DNA from: Streptomyces tubercidicus
Lineage (GTDB): Bacteria; Actinomycetota; Actinomycetes; Streptomycetales; Streptomycetaceae
Assembly (NCBI RefSeq): GCF_027497495.1
Contig: NZ_CP114205.1
Coordinates: 3,844,001 to 3,908,000 of the forward strand
Length of the DNA: 64,000 nucleotides
Reading direction: 5' to 3'
Made by a program: the position numbers and the translations under genes. Under the pieces are notes generated by a model. That model did no database searches, was not told where the DNA came from, and saw only the letters and a list, made by a program, of their open reading frames with translations. The stretch's first letter is position 1. The number at the start of each line of letters is the position of its first letter. Of the stretch, positions 29,379-37,876 are shown in pieces.

Positions 29379-29966
29379 CTACGGGTAACGCGGCAGGTCC
29401 TCCGTCGGGATGGTCCACTCCCCGATGGTCACGTCCTCGCCGTAGACGAATTCCTTACGGGTCGCATAACGGGGGCCGGTCGGCGTCGGGTGGATGTCGG
29501 TGAACACAGCGCCCGAGCCGCTGCGCGGGTCATAGATCACGTACACCGGAACGCCCAGCAGCGGATAGTCGCGCATCTTGCTCACCCAGTCGTTGTCCGG
29601 GTTGGAGCGGGAAACCACCTCGATGGCGGCGATGAGTGCGCGTGGGTCGATGGACCCCTCGACCACCATGTCCGCCTCGGCGATCACCATCACGTCAGGA
29701 CGGCGCATGATGCCCTCGGCCTGATTTTCCACGTCGGGGGTCCCCGTGTGGGCCACCAGTTCTTCCGGCATCACCTTCTCCAGGCCCTTCCGGACACGTA
29801 GCGCGGTCAGCTCATGAGGCCCGACAGGCGCCGTCTTGTCGTGAACGATTCCTTCCTTCGTGATCTCGAATTTGCCGGGAAGGGTGTCGTCCATGGACTG
29901 AACGAACTCCCGCATGGCCTGGTACCGAAGGGCGTCCCGTCGCGCGTCATCGGGGGCCATGGCCAT
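29379..29966 (-). CDS. Uma2-family endonuclease-like protein (DUF820)
   Basis: The 195-residue protein shows the PD-(D/E)xK-like layout of Uma2 proteins: RRPDVMVIAEADM (the catalytic D in PDV), ALIAAIEVVSRSNPDND (ExxS region with E of IEV), WVSKMRDYPLLGVPVYVIYDP (K and YxxxGVPxYWxxDP motif). These proteins are very common in Streptomyces and their biological role is still unclear; nuclease activity is predicted from fold. It stands alone, transcribed away from 30 kb. Confidence 0.82.
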   Translation of the reverse strand: MAMAPDDARRDALRYQAMREFVQSMDDTLPGKFEITKEGIVHDKTAPVGPHELTALRVRKGLEKVMPEELVAHTGTPDVENQAEGIMRRPDVMVIAEADMVVEGSIDPRALIAAIEVVSRSNPDNDWVSKMRDYPLLGVPVYVIYDPRSGSGAVFTDIHPTPTGPRYATRKEFVYGEDVTIGEWTIPTEDLPRYP

Positions 29967-30041
29967 GACGCTCGCTCCTTGTCTCTGTCGATCTCTGTCG
30001 GCATTTCTGCCGACGCGCCGGCCGGAGTTCTCGGCTTCACG

Positions 30042-31019
30042 CTAAGCGGCGCCCCGCTCTGTCGCCGGGTGGCGGCAGTCGCGGCAGCGGCCCGGGGCCG
30101 GGGCGCGGAAGGCGCGGTCGCAGCCGTCGCAGGTCTGGAGGGGTGGTGGGGCTGAGGTGGCGGACGGCTGTGGCGTGGGGAGGGGTGGGGGCAGGAGTTC
30201 TGTGAGGCGGTGGGCGAGCAGAGCCGCTGGGTGGCGGAGGGTGGGTGGCAGGCCGGTGGTCAGGGCGCTGCGTACGGCCTCTGGGGAGGCACCGCGCGCC
30301 AGCCAGGCGGCTACGGGTGGGGTGAGCCGGTGGATGTCCCGTACGGAGAGCAGCAGGCGGGGATCGTCCCGCCGGAGGTTCGCGAGGAGGGCGGCGGCTG
30401 GGGCGTGGTGTGCGGAGGTGTGAGGCTGCGGCCCGGGTGGTGGTGGCGCGGGCTCGGCTCGTACGTGCGGGGCTTCGGCTCGTACGCGAGGAGCCTCGGC
30501 TCGTACGGGGCGAGAGCTGGTTCGTACGTGGGGTGGTTTGGGGGCGGGAGTGGCTGTGGGGGCCGGGTCCGGCGAAGGGCGGGGTGGTTCGACGGCCGTG
30601 CGGCGCTTCGTCTCTGCGGCGGTTTCGCGGGCGCGGCGGGCTCGGGTGGCGGCCGGGTTGTTGTAGGAGATCGTGAGCGTGACGAGCCGCCCGTCGTCGG
30701 TGCGTCGCCGGACCCGCTCCAGGTAGCCGTGGGTCTCCAACTCTCGTAAGGCGGCGGCAATCCGCTCACGCCCCTCCGGGAACCGCTTGGCCAGCGTACG
30801 GATGTCGACCGGCGCGCCCTCAGGCAGCGACTGGATGTACGCCCCGAGCCCGATCGCCAGGCCCGACAGCGAACGGTGCTGGGTGAGGTGATTGCCGACG
30901 ATCGTGTAGCCGGGGTCCTGGAACTCGGTGACCTGGTGGACGCCGGACGGGTTCGTACGCGGGGATCGGCGAATCTCGTACTGGGCGCGCGCAGGCGCAT
31001 TAAGCTGCTGTTCAGCCAT
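30042..31019 (-). CDS. Helix-turn-helix protein with Pro/Ala-rich linker and C-terminal zinc knuckle
   Basis: I start at ATG 31019 (MAEQQLNAPARAQYEI) because the upstream frame is Arg/Pro-rich shadow. A winged helix lies at about 40-110 (LSGLAIGLGAYIQSLPEGAPVDIRTLAKRFPEGRERIAAALRELETHGYLERVRR). A low-complexity linker holds repeats of VRAEAP. The C-terminus has CDGCDRAF and CRDCRH, four Cys that can bind zinc. This type is common in Streptomyces and is probably a DNA-binding regulator. It has no obvious operon partner. Confidence 0.75.
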   Translation of the reverse strand: MAEQQLNAPARAQYEIRRSPRTNPSGVHQVTEFQDPGYTIVGNHLTQHRSLSGLAIGLGAYIQSLPEGAPVDIRTLAKRFPEGRERIAAALRELETHGYLERVRRRTDDGRLVTLTISYNNPAATRARRARETAAETKRRTAVEPPRPSPDPAPTATPAPKPPHVRTSSRPVRAEAPRVRAEAPHVRAEPAPPPPGPQPHTSAHHAPAAALLANLRRDDPRLLLSVRDIHRLTPPVAAWLARGASPEAVRSALTTGLPPTLRHPAALLAHRLTELLPPPLPTPQPSATSAPPPLQTCDGCDRAFRAPAPGRCRDCRHPATERGAA

Positions 31020-31325
31020 GGGGAAGGTGCTTCTTCCTTGTTGGTCAGGCCCTCGATCGGGATGCCAGTCCCGGCCGGGGGCCGTCGCATGTCTGCGGGT
31101 TTTTGGGGTTGTTGTCACCGAGAGTGCATGGGCGGCGGCTGCGGAAGCGAGTCTTCCGGTCGTGTATCACCCAAGTGAGTGACGACGGCTGCACCGGGCC
31201 GGGTTGGGCTGGGTGGGAAGGGTTTCTGTACCTGGGGTTATGGGTTCTTTTACGGGCCCAGACACCGGCGCGCGGCGTACCGAAGTCCGGTTTCCCGGCC
31301 TCCGGTTGACGGGCGGCCGGCTGCC
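31020..31325. other. Intergenic stretch
   Basis: No gene is visible here. It contains GC-rich and then G/T-rich sequence and probably the promoter of the minus-strand HTH gene. Confidence 0.4.
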
Positions 31326-31739
31326 TCATCGGCCCCACATCGGCAGATCGAACTCCGCCCAGACGGTCTTGCAGGGGAACGGGCCCCGGGTCGTACCCCA
31401 GCGGTCGGCCAGCGCGTCGACGACGATCAGGCCGTGGCCGGACTCCCGTAGCCCGATGGCTTGCTGCACCGGCAGCCGGTCACCGCGCACATCGGTCACC
31501 TCGATACGGAGCGTGTCCGCGTCAGACGCCATGACGAGCCGGAAGTCCCGGCCCGGTACGCGCCCGTGCGTGGCGGCGTTCGTGGCCAGTTCGGCGATCA
31601 CATGGGCCGGCCCCTCGAACGGCAGCCCCCAGGAGCGAAGCTCCTCCGTCGCAAGAAGCCGCGCCAGACGCGCGCCCCGACGGGTGGCGGACAGCTGGAG
31701 CTTGAACTGGAGCTTGTGCTCGGCGATTTCCTGATTCAT
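31326..31739 (-). CDS. RsbW-like ATP-binding protein (anti-sigma factor type)
   Basis: The 137-residue single-domain GHKL ATPase has N-box VIAELATNAATHGRV, ATP lid DVRGDRLP and G box ESGHGLIVVDALADRWG. These soluble proteins belong to the large Streptomyces family that regulates sigma factors or works with XRE-DUF5753 and DUF397 partners. It is divergent from exactly such a pair (31851 and 32693), with about 110 bp between starts. Confidence 0.85.
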   Translation of the reverse strand: MNQEIAEHKLQFKLQLSATRRGARLARLLATEELRSWGLPFEGPAHVIAELATNAATHGRVPGRDFRLVMASDADTLRIEVTDVRGDRLPVQQAIGLRESGHGLIVVDALADRWGTTRGPFPCKTVWAEFDLPMWGR

Positions 31740-31850
31740 GTGACTCAGCGTGGTCGCCCGTGCTTACGCTGGATAGTGATGGCGCCAGTACGCATGGTGA
31801 TGTCCATGGGTTGTCCAAAGGCGTCCCCGCTGTCCAGGAGGTGGAAGTGG

Positions 31851-32696
31851 ATGAATGTTGACGGTGCGGAAGACGGGGGTTGGGAACTCGACCCGGAAGA
31901 CGACGCACAGGCGGCCGTAGAGGCGGTCGGACGGCAGCTCAAGCTGTGGCGCGAGGCCGCTGGGATGCGCCCGGCAGAGTTCGGGGCGGCCGTCGGGTAC
32001 GGGGAGAACCTGATCTACAAGATCGAACGTGGCGTCCGTATCCCCCGCCCGGAGTTCCTGGACAAGGCCGACGAGGTCCTGGGCGCGGGCGGAAAGATCT
32101 CCGCGATGAAGAAAGACGTGGAGCAGGCCAGGTATCCCAAGAAGGTGCGGGACCTCACGAGGTGGGAGGCCGAGACGGTCGAGCTGGGCTCCTACGAAAA
32201 CCACAACCTGCATGGGCTGTTGCAGACAGAGGCTTACACACAAGCCCTGTTCGACATGCGACGACCTGCCTGGCCACAGGAGGAAGCCAACCGTCTCGTG
32301 GCAGCTCGTGTGAAGCGAAGCTCCATCTTCGACCGCACACCGGCGCCCGCGCTCACATTCGTCCAAGAAGAGGTGACCCTCCGCCGCCCCATCGGAGGCA
32401 AAATGGTCCTGCGGCGCCAGCTCGAACGTCTGTTGGAGGTAGGCCAGTTGCGGAATGTCGAGATCCAGGTGATGCCGACGGACCGCGAGGACCACGCAGG
32501 AATGGGCGGTCGAATCCAACTACTGAAGTTCGGGGACGGCTCGGTCGTCGGCCATTCCCAGGGCCTCGGCAATCGACGGATCTCTGATCCGAAGGAGATC
32601 CGGATCATCGAGCTGCGCTATGGCATCATCCGGGCCCAGGCTCTCACGCCCCGGGAGTCACTGGCCTTCATCGAGAAAGTGCTGGGAGAGACATGA
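31851..32696 (+). CDS. XRE-family regulator with DUF5753 domain
   Basis: The 281-residue protein has an N-terminal Cro/CI helix-turn-helix (VGRQLKLWREAAGMRPAEFGAAVGYGENLIYKIERGVRIPR) and the DUF5753 core (WEAETVELGSYENHNLHGLLQTEAYTQALF, then LTFVQEEVTLRRPIGG and VMPTDREDHAGMGGRIQLLKF). WhiJ- and AbaA-type loci combine this with a DUF397 protein and an RsbW-like ATPase to control development and antibiotic production. AGGAGG is about 11 bp before ATG. The stop overlaps the DUF397 start. Confidence 0.88.
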   Translation: MNVDGAEDGGWELDPEDDAQAAVEAVGRQLKLWREAAGMRPAEFGAAVGYGENLIYKIERGVRIPRPEFLDKADEVLGAGGKISAMKKDVEQARYPKKVRDLTRWEAETVELGSYENHNLHGLLQTEAYTQALFDMRRPAWPQEEANRLVAARVKRSSIFDRTPAPALTFVQEEVTLRRPIGGKMVLRRQLERLLEVGQLRNVEIQVMPTDREDHAGMGGRIQLLKFGDGSVVGHSQGLGNRRISDPKEIRIIELRYGIIRAQALTPRESLAFIEKVLGET

Positions 32697-32962
32697 CCCT
32701 GAAGCCCTCCACCGGGACCGGTCCCGAACTGGCCTGGTTCAAGAGCAGCTACAGCAACAGCAACGAACGTGACGACTGCGTCGAGGTCGCGTGGACGAAG
32801 AGCAGCTACAGCGGTGACAGCGACAGCAACGAGTGCGTCGAAGTCGCCCCCACCCCCTCCACCATCCACATCCGTGACTCCAAGAACCCGGACGGGCCGC
32901 AGCTGCACCTTCAGCCGTCCGCCTGGGCCGACTTCGTCACGTACGCCGCCGACCAGGGCTGA
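32693..32962 (+). CDS. DUF397 protein with duplicated motif
   Basis: The 89-residue protein overlaps the XRE gene by four bases. The DUF397 signature (W-x-KSSYS, CVEVA, IHIRDSKNPDGPQLHL, WADFV) is present. The WFKSSYS-x-CVEVA half occurs twice in tandem (residues 15-33 and 34-51), an internal duplication. It probably binds the XRE partner as a small antagonist. Confidence 0.88.
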   Translation: MTLKPSTGTGPELAWFKSSYSNSNERDDCVEVAWTKSSYSGDSDSNECVEVAPTPSTIHIRDSKNPDGPQLHLQPSAWADFVTYAADQG

Positions 32963-32963
32963 A

Positions 32964-33335
32964 TCAGGCGAGGGGCTCGGGGGCCTTGGTCCTCGACCCG
33001 CCCGCGTCGCCCGTATTGGCCGTACCGACCGGTTCAAACAGCAGGATCGCGGTCTCCTCGTCCGCCACCGGACAATGCTCGACGCCCTTCGGGACCACGA
33101 ACAGCTCGCCGGGCCCGAGCGTCACATCGCCGTCCCTGAGCTGGAGGGTGAGTCGGCCGCTGAGGACCAGGAACAGTTCATCGGTGTCGTCGTGCCGGTG
33201 CCAGACGAACTCGCCCTTCAGCTTGGCGAGCTTGACCTCGTAGTCGTTGAGCTGGGCGATCTTCTTCTGCGACCACAGCTCGCTGAACTGCGCGAGCTTG
33301 TCGGTGAGATTCACGGGTACGGGCTGCTGGATCAT
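32964..33335 (-). CDS. Cupin-domain protein
   Basis: The 123-residue protein has the cupin motif 1 metal ligands in EFVWHRHDDTDELFLVLSGRLTLQL (HxH and E) and motif 2 in PGELFVVPKGVEHCPVA (His). It is likely a small metal-binding enzyme or sensor in the cytoplasm. It is divergent from the AraC gene by 49 bp, suggesting that AraC regulates it. The longer upstream frame lacks RBS support. Confidence 0.82.
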   Translation of the reverse strand: MIQQPVPVNLTDKLAQFSELWSQKKIAQLNDYEVKLAKLKGEFVWHRHDDTDELFLVLSGRLTLQLRDGDVTLGPGELFVVPKGVEHCPVADEETAILLFEPVGTANTGDAGGSRTKAPEPLA

Positions 33336-33384
33336 GGTGTGAGACTGCCGTGACCGGCGTCCGGCGGTCTTGTACGTTCCTGAC

Positions 33385-34245
33385 ATGACAGACCGCCTGC
33401 CCCGTACAACGGTCAGCGCCTGGCGTCCGGCCGTGCCAGGGATCGCCGAGGTCTTCCACGCGCACTTCACCGAGCACGCGTATCCGGCGCACACCCATGA
33501 CACCTGGGCGCTGATGATCCTCAACGACGGAGCGGTCGACTTCGCCCTGGACCGCCACCGTCATGACGCGACCGGCACCGGCACGGTCGTCCTGCTGCCG
33601 CCCGGTGTGTCCCATGACGGCAGGACGGTCACGGCGAACGGATTCCACAAGCGGGTGCTCTATCTGGACACCAGCGTGCTCCCGGAGGAGCTGACCGGCC
33701 GGGCGGTGGACGGCCCGGTGTTCGGCGATGAGCTGCTGCGCCACCGCATCCACCAGCTGCATACGTCGCTCGGGCAGGCGGGAGACGGGTTCGAGTCGGA
33801 GTCCCGGCTGGCCTTCATCCGGGAACGGCTGCACCGCCACCTGCATGTGTTCCGGCCGTCGCGCTCACCGGGCCGGGAGGCGAACCGGCTGGCCGCTGCC
33901 TTGCGCGACCTGCTGGACTCCCGGCTGGCGACCGGCATGTCCCTGGAGGAGGCCGCCGCGCTCCTGCACGCCCACCCCACCCACCTGATCCGCTGCTTCA
34001 AGCAGACGTACGGCCTGCCCCCACACGCCTACCTGACCGGCAAGCGCATCGAGCGGGCCCGTGGACTCCTGCTCGACGGCAGCCGTCCGGCGGAGGTCGC
34101 GGCCACGGTGGGCTTCCACGATCAAGCCCATCTGCACCGGCACTTCACCCGGCATGTGGGCACGACACCGGCGCGTTACGCGAGCCGGACGGTCAGGCCG
34201 TCGGGACGCTCACCTCAAGGCGCGTACTCCGGCCGTCAGGGATGA
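33385..34245 (+). CDS. AraC-family transcriptional regulator
   Basis: The 286-residue protein has an N-terminal cupin-like sensing domain (AYPAHTHDTWALMILNDGAVDF, LLPPGVSHDG) and a C-terminal double helix-turn-helix (MSLEEAAALLHAHPTHLIRCFKQTYGLPPHAYLTGKRIERAR, then VAATVGFHDQAHLHRHFTRHVGTTPARYA). AraC proteins usually activate nearby genes. It is divergent from a cupin gene, and its 3' end overlaps the converging methyltransferase gene by 53 bp. Confidence 0.9.
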   Translation: MTDRLPRTTVSAWRPAVPGIAEVFHAHFTEHAYPAHTHDTWALMILNDGAVDFALDRHRHDATGTGTVVLLPPGVSHDGRTVTANGFHKRVLYLDTSVLPEELTGRAVDGPVFGDELLRHRIHQLHTSLGQAGDGFESESRLAFIRERLHRHLHVFRPSRSPGREANRLAAALRDLLDSRLATGMSLEEAAALLHAHPTHLIRCFKQTYGLPPHAYLTGKRIERARGLLLDGSRPAEVAATVGFHDQAHLHRHFTRHVGTTPARYASRTVRPSGRSPQGAYSGRQG

Positions 34246-35350
34246 TGCGCAGCCGGTGCCTGTCCACGCCGGGGCGGCCGACGGCCACGTACTCCTCGTA
34301 CACCCGGGCCACCTCGTCCCACAGCTTCCTCGCGCCGTACTGGGACACCGCAAAGGCCGACGTCTGCTGTCCGTCGTAGTCCACACAGGCACAGCTGTCC
34401 GTCCGGCCGTCGGCCAGCCAGAGCCGCACGTGGGCCGATTCCGGCTCGGTTTCCCACATGTGCCAGGCACCCGGTACGCGGAGGCCGATGTACAGCTGCG
34501 CGTCGAGGTCGCTCCCGGCAACGGCCCAGGGGGACAGGCTCGTTGTGGAGCGCTCGGGCTCCCGGCCCGCGTGGGGGATGTCGCCCCGTAGTTCCGCGTC
34601 GACCTGCTGGGCGCGCATCAGCATGAACGAACCGTACGGAGCGAGCGAGCCCTCAGCGGTTCCGTCGGCCTGCTTCGTGGCGAGGAGCGTGCCGTAGTTG
34701 CACCACGGGGTGTCCCACGGGATGACGAGACGGCCACCGGTCACGGTCTGTTCCAGCCAAGGGAGCGGCACGGTGCGGACGGAGCAGGTGGCGATGATCC
34801 GGTCGTAGGGGGCGTTCGGCCGCCAGCCGGCCGCGCCGTCCGCACACACCACGTCCGGCTGCTGCCCACTGGCCTTCAGCGCTCGCTGTGCGCGGCGCGT
34901 CAGTTCGGGGTCGATGTCGAGCGAGGTCACCTGCTCCGCCCCGCAGAGGGACGAGAGCAAGGCCGCGTTGAATCCGGTGCCGGTACCGATCTCCAGCACC
35001 GAGTGCCCCTGGCGTGCGTCGAGCGCCTTCAGCATCCGTACGACCACGCTGGGCATGGACGCGGAGGAGGACGGGGCACGGGTGCCGTCGGGGCCCTCCG
35101 CGAACTGGGTGACCAGCGGAACGTCGCGGTATGCCGCACGCCACCAGCGTTCGGGGGCGGTCTCCCGCTCACACGGCTCGTAGTCGCCACTCCCGTCGCG
35201 CAGCCACAGGGTGGGCGGCAGGAAGAGGTGGCGGGGGACGGCGCGCAGCGCGGCGCTCAGGTGGGCGGGGACGGGGGAACCGAGGTGCTCGGCGATCTGG
35301 TCCAGCAAATCACCGAGGGCTTCGTCCGGCATCGGAGGACGCGAGGTCAA
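34193..35350 (-). CDS. Protein-L-isoaspartate methyltransferase-like enzyme (RiPP-type PIMT homologue)
   Basis: The 385-residue protein has a PIMT-like N-terminal half: APSSSASMPSVVVRMLKALD, SAM-binding VLEIGTGTGFNAALLSSL, LDIDPELTRRAQRAL and YDRIIATCSV. The extra 180-residue C-terminal part (RLWLADGRTDSCACVDYD and YEEYVAVGRPGVDRHRLRI) is typical of actinomycete stand-alone or RiPP-linked PIMTs rather than housekeeping Pcm of about 220 residues. Such enzymes can methylate Asp to form aspartimide in lanthipeptides, graspetides and imiditides. The start is TTG 35350, overlapping the stop of a 35-codon ORF, or ATG 35332. Confidence 0.85.
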   Translation of the reverse strand: MTSRPPMPDEALGDLLDQIAEHLGSPVPAHLSAALRAVPRHLFLPPTLWLRDGSGDYEPCERETAPERWWRAAYRDVPLVTQFAEGPDGTRAPSSSASMPSVVVRMLKALDARQGHSVLEIGTGTGFNAALLSSLCGAEQVTSLDIDPELTRRAQRALKASGQQPDVVCADGAAGWRPNAPYDRIIATCSVRTVPLPWLEQTVTGGRLVIPWDTPWCNYGTLLATKQADGTAEGSLAPYGSFMLMRAQQVDAELRGDIPHAGREPERSTTSLSPWAVAGSDLDAQLYIGLRVPGAWHMWETEPESAHVRLWLADGRTDSCACVDYDGQQTSAFAVSQYGARKLWDEVARVYEEYVAVGRPGVDRHRLRIIPDGRSTRLEVSVPTA

Positions 35351-35454
35351 TGAGCCTGCTCGGGCTTCGGCGGAGGGGTCGGTTCCGGGGCCGGTGGAAT
35401 CGGACGGCCCGGCTGCTGTCCGTCGTCTCCGATCGGACTGCGATGCTTACCCAC
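35347..35454 (-). CDS. Candidate RiPP precursor or leader peptide ORF (35 aa)
   Basis: GTG 35454 has an excellent AAGGAGG 6 bp upstream. The peptide MGKHRSPIGDDGQQPGRPIP continues with PPAPEPTPPPKPEQAH. It is Pro-rich, hydrophilic and holds one Asp-Asp-Gly, the best sequence context for aspartimide formation. Its stop TGA overlaps the TTG start of the PIMT-like gene, so both are co-translated. I infer that it may be the substrate; alternatively it is only a coupling leader ORF. Confidence 0.5.
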   Translation of the reverse strand: MGKHRSPIGDDGQQPGRPIPPAPEPTPPPKPEQAH

Positions 35455-35577
35455 TTCGTCCTCCTTCACCTGACAGGCCAGAGCTACAGAAACCGTATGG
35501 CCGGCCTGAGGAGCGGTGGAAGGGCGCAAGGGGTGCGTGCGACGGGCGCACCCGAGCGGGGCGCCCCGGTGTCCGGA

Positions 35578-36114
35578 TCAGGCCCAGAGCATCCCCAGCT
35601 CAGGGTCTTCCCTGAGTTTGGCCAGGGCGCGGGAGACGGCGCTCTTGACCGTGCCGATCGAGACCTCCATGACCTCGGCGGTCTGGGCCTCGCTCAGGTC
35701 CTCGTAATACCTGAGGACGACCATCGCCCGCTGACGGGCGGGCAGTCGCATCACCGCACGCCACATCGCATCGCGCAGGCCCTGGAGTTCGGCCGGGTCG
35801 GGCGTCGGCAGCGGCTCCGGCTCCGGCATCTCGTCGACGGCGAATTCCTCGACCTTGCGCTTGCGCCACTGGGAGGTGCGGGTGTTGATCAGCGCGCGGC
35901 GGACATAGCCGTCCAGGGCGCGGTGGTCCTCGATACGGTCCCAAGCCAGATAGGTCTTGGTCAGCGCCGTCTGGAGAAGATCCTCGGCGTCGTTCGGGTT
36001 GGGTGACATCGACCGCGCGGCGCGCAGCAGGACCGGCCCCCTGGCCCGTACATAGGACGAGAACGTGGGGAACACAGCGGCGGTCGAAGCGCTGTTGCAC
36101 ACTGGCGTGGTCAT
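35578..36114 (-). CDS. SigE-family ECF RNA polymerase sigma factor
   Basis: The 178-residue protein has sigma region 2 (FSSYVRARGPVLLRAARSMSPNPNDAEDLLQTALTKTYLAWDRIEDHRALDGYVRRALINTRTSQWRKRK) and region 4 (LPARQRAMVVLRYYEDLSEAQTAEVMEVSIGTVKSAVSRALAKLR). This matches the Streptomyces SigE-like subgroup that lacks a linked membrane anti-sigma in many cases. No anti-sigma gene is adjacent here. ATG 36114 is preferred over GTG 36123. Confidence 0.88.
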   Translation of the reverse strand: MTTPVCNSASTAAVFPTFSSYVRARGPVLLRAARSMSPNPNDAEDLLQTALTKTYLAWDRIEDHRALDGYVRRALINTRTSQWRKRKVEEFAVDEMPEPEPLPTPDPAELQGLRDAMWRAVMRLPARQRAMVVLRYYEDLSEAQTAEVMEVSIGTVKSAVSRALAKLREDPELGMLWA

Positions 36115-36260
36115 GGGAACCACGCTATGAGCGCGGCGGCCTTAGGGGATCGCCCCCAGGTGCCGAAGCGCTATCCGCCTGAAGTTGTACGGGTAGTACC
36201 TGCTGCACCCCCTAAAGATGGACGGGGGAGAGCCGGGGGTCAGAGCGGGTGAGAACACCG

Positions 36261-37430
36261 TCACGTAGCGTTCGCACTCAGGATCAGCCCCGAGGTCGGC
36301 ACGCCCGTCCCGGCGGTGACCAGCACATGGGCGGGGGTGCCCGCCTGGTTGACCGAGGTGCCACGGAGCTGGCGGACGGCCTCGGCGATGCCGTTCATGC
36401 CGTGCAGATATGCCTCGCCGAGCTGGCCGCCGTGGGTGTTGAGGGGGAGGGTGTCCGCCGCGACGAAGTCCGTGGCCTCGCCGGGTGCGCAGAAGCCGAA
36501 CTCCTCCAGCTGCATCAGCACAAAGGGGGTGAAATGGTCGTAAAGGATCGCCACGTCGATATCGGCGGGGGTGAGGGCGGCGGTCTGCCAGAGCTGGCGG
36601 GCGACCACGTTCATCTCGGGGAGACCGGTCAGACCGTCGCGATAGAAGCTGGTCATCTGCTCCTGGGCGCGGGCCGCGCCCTGTGCGGCGGCCTTGATCA
36701 GCGCGGGCGGGTGCGGCAGCGCGCGGGCCCGCTCGGGCGAGGTCACCACGATCGCCTGGGCGCCGTCCGTCTCCTGGCAGCAGTCGAGCAGCCGCAGGGG
36801 CTCCACGATCCAGCGGGAGGCGGCGTGGTCGGCGAGGGTGATGGGCTTGCCGTAGAAGTAGGCCGCCGGGTTGCGGGCGGCGTGGCGGCGGTCGGTGACC
36901 GCGACCGGGCCGAAGGCGTCAGGGGTCAGCCCGTAGGTGTGGAGGTAGCGCTGGGCGGCCATGGCGACCCAGGAGGCGGGGGTGAGCAGGCCGAAGGGGA
37001 GGTTCCAGCCGAGCGCCGTACCCTCGGCGGACGGCTCCCGCTGCTGCACGCCGGAGCCGAAGCGGCGGCCGGAACGTTCGTTGAACGCGCGATAGCAGAC
37101 GACGACTTCCGCGATTCCGGTGGCCACCGCGAGGGCCGCTTGCTGGACGGTGGCGCAGGCCGCGCCACCCCCGTAGTGGACCCGAGAGAAGAACGACAGA
37201 TCGCCGATGCCGGCCGCCTGGGCGACGGTGATCTCAGGGTTGGTGTCCATGGTGAAGGTGACCAGCCCGTCGACGTCGGCGGGGGTCAGCCCGGCGTCAT
37301 CGAGGGCGGCGCGTACGGCCTCGACGGCCAGTTGGAGTTCACTGCGACCGGAGTCCTTGGAGAACTCGGTCGCGCCGATGCCGGCGATGGCGGCCCGGCC
37401 CCCTAGGGAGTCGCGGCGGCGGACGCTCAT
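36261..37430 (-). CDS. Lipid-transfer protein / thiolase-fold aldolase (Ltp2-like)
   Basis: The 389-residue protein has the thiolase fold without the complete catalytic set: HYGGGAACATVQQAALAVATG, ETDGAQAIVVTSPERA, DHFTPFVLMQLEEFGFC and LNTHGGQLGEAYLHGMNGI. This matches the SCP-x/Ltp2 group, which in steroid degraders forms a complex with a DUF35 protein and cleaves the side chain by a retro-aldol reaction. Its start overlaps the MaoC gene stop. Together the five genes look like a side-chain or branched acyl-CoA degradation operon. Confidence 0.85.
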   Translation of the reverse strand: MSVRRRDSLGGRAAIAGIGATEFSKDSGRSELQLAVEAVRAALDDAGLTPADVDGLVTFTMDTNPEITVAQAAGIGDLSFFSRVHYGGGAACATVQQAALAVATGIAEVVVCYRAFNERSGRRFGSGVQQREPSAEGTALGWNLPFGLLTPASWVAMAAQRYLHTYGLTPDAFGPVAVTDRRHAARNPAAYFYGKPITLADHAASRWIVEPLRLLDCCQETDGAQAIVVTSPERARALPHPPALIKAAAQGAARAQEQMTSFYRDGLTGLPEMNVVARQLWQTAALTPADIDVAILYDHFTPFVLMQLEEFGFCAPGEATDFVAADTLPLNTHGGQLGEAYLHGMNGIAEAVRQLRGTSVNQAGTPAHVLVTAGTGVPTSGLILSANAT

Positions 37431-37876
37431 ACCGCGCCCTCCGGGAGGCCGACGGTCACCGTGCCGGTGACGTGGTGGCCGATCCCGTTCGTACCGACGA
37501 CCCGCACCACCGCCTCCGTGCCGTCCGTCACCTCGATCACCTCGATGACAGTGCCGCTCAACACCATGGTGTCTCCTGGGTAGTTGGGCGCGCCGAGGCG
37601 GATGGCGACCTTGCGCAGGGTGCAGCGCGGCCCGAAGTAGTCGGTGATGTAGCGGCCGACGAGCCCGTTGGTGGTCAGGATGTTCATAAAGATCTCCGGG
37701 GAGCCCTTCGCGCGGGCCGCCTCGGGGTCGTGGTGGACGTCTTGGTAGTCGCGGGAGGCCAGGGCGCCGGCGACTATCAGGGTGCGGGTGAGGGGGATGG
37801 TCAGGGCGGGGAGGGTGTCGCCGGGCGCCGGGGCGGTGGGGACGGGGTGGTCGACATGGTGGTCGACGGGATTCAT
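37427..37876 (-). CDS. MaoC-like enoyl-CoA hydratase
   Basis: The 149-residue hotdog-fold protein contains ALASRDYQDVHHDPEAARAKGSPEIFMNI, the hydratase-2 motif with Asp and His (D-x4-H). Then come GPRCTLRKVAIRLGAPNYPGDTM and VTGTVTVGLP. It hydrates enoyl-CoA. It overlaps both neighbours by four bases and may pair with the MaoC part of the 38999-40165 protein to form a heterodimer, as ChsH1/ChsH2 do in cholesterol breakdown. Confidence 0.85.
   Translation of the reverse strand: MNPVDHHVDHPVPTAPAPGDTLPALTIPLTRTLIVAGALASRDYQDVHHDPEAARAKGSPEIFMNILTTNGLVGRYITDYFGPRCTLRKVAIRLGAPNYPGDTMVLSGTVIEVIEVTDGTEAVVRVVGTNGIGHHVTGTVTVGLPEGAV

Noticed and set aside
35347..35529. 60-codon version of the small ORF upstream of the PIMT-like gene
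   Set aside because: The extra N-terminus has no RBS, whereas GTG 35454 has a perfect one.
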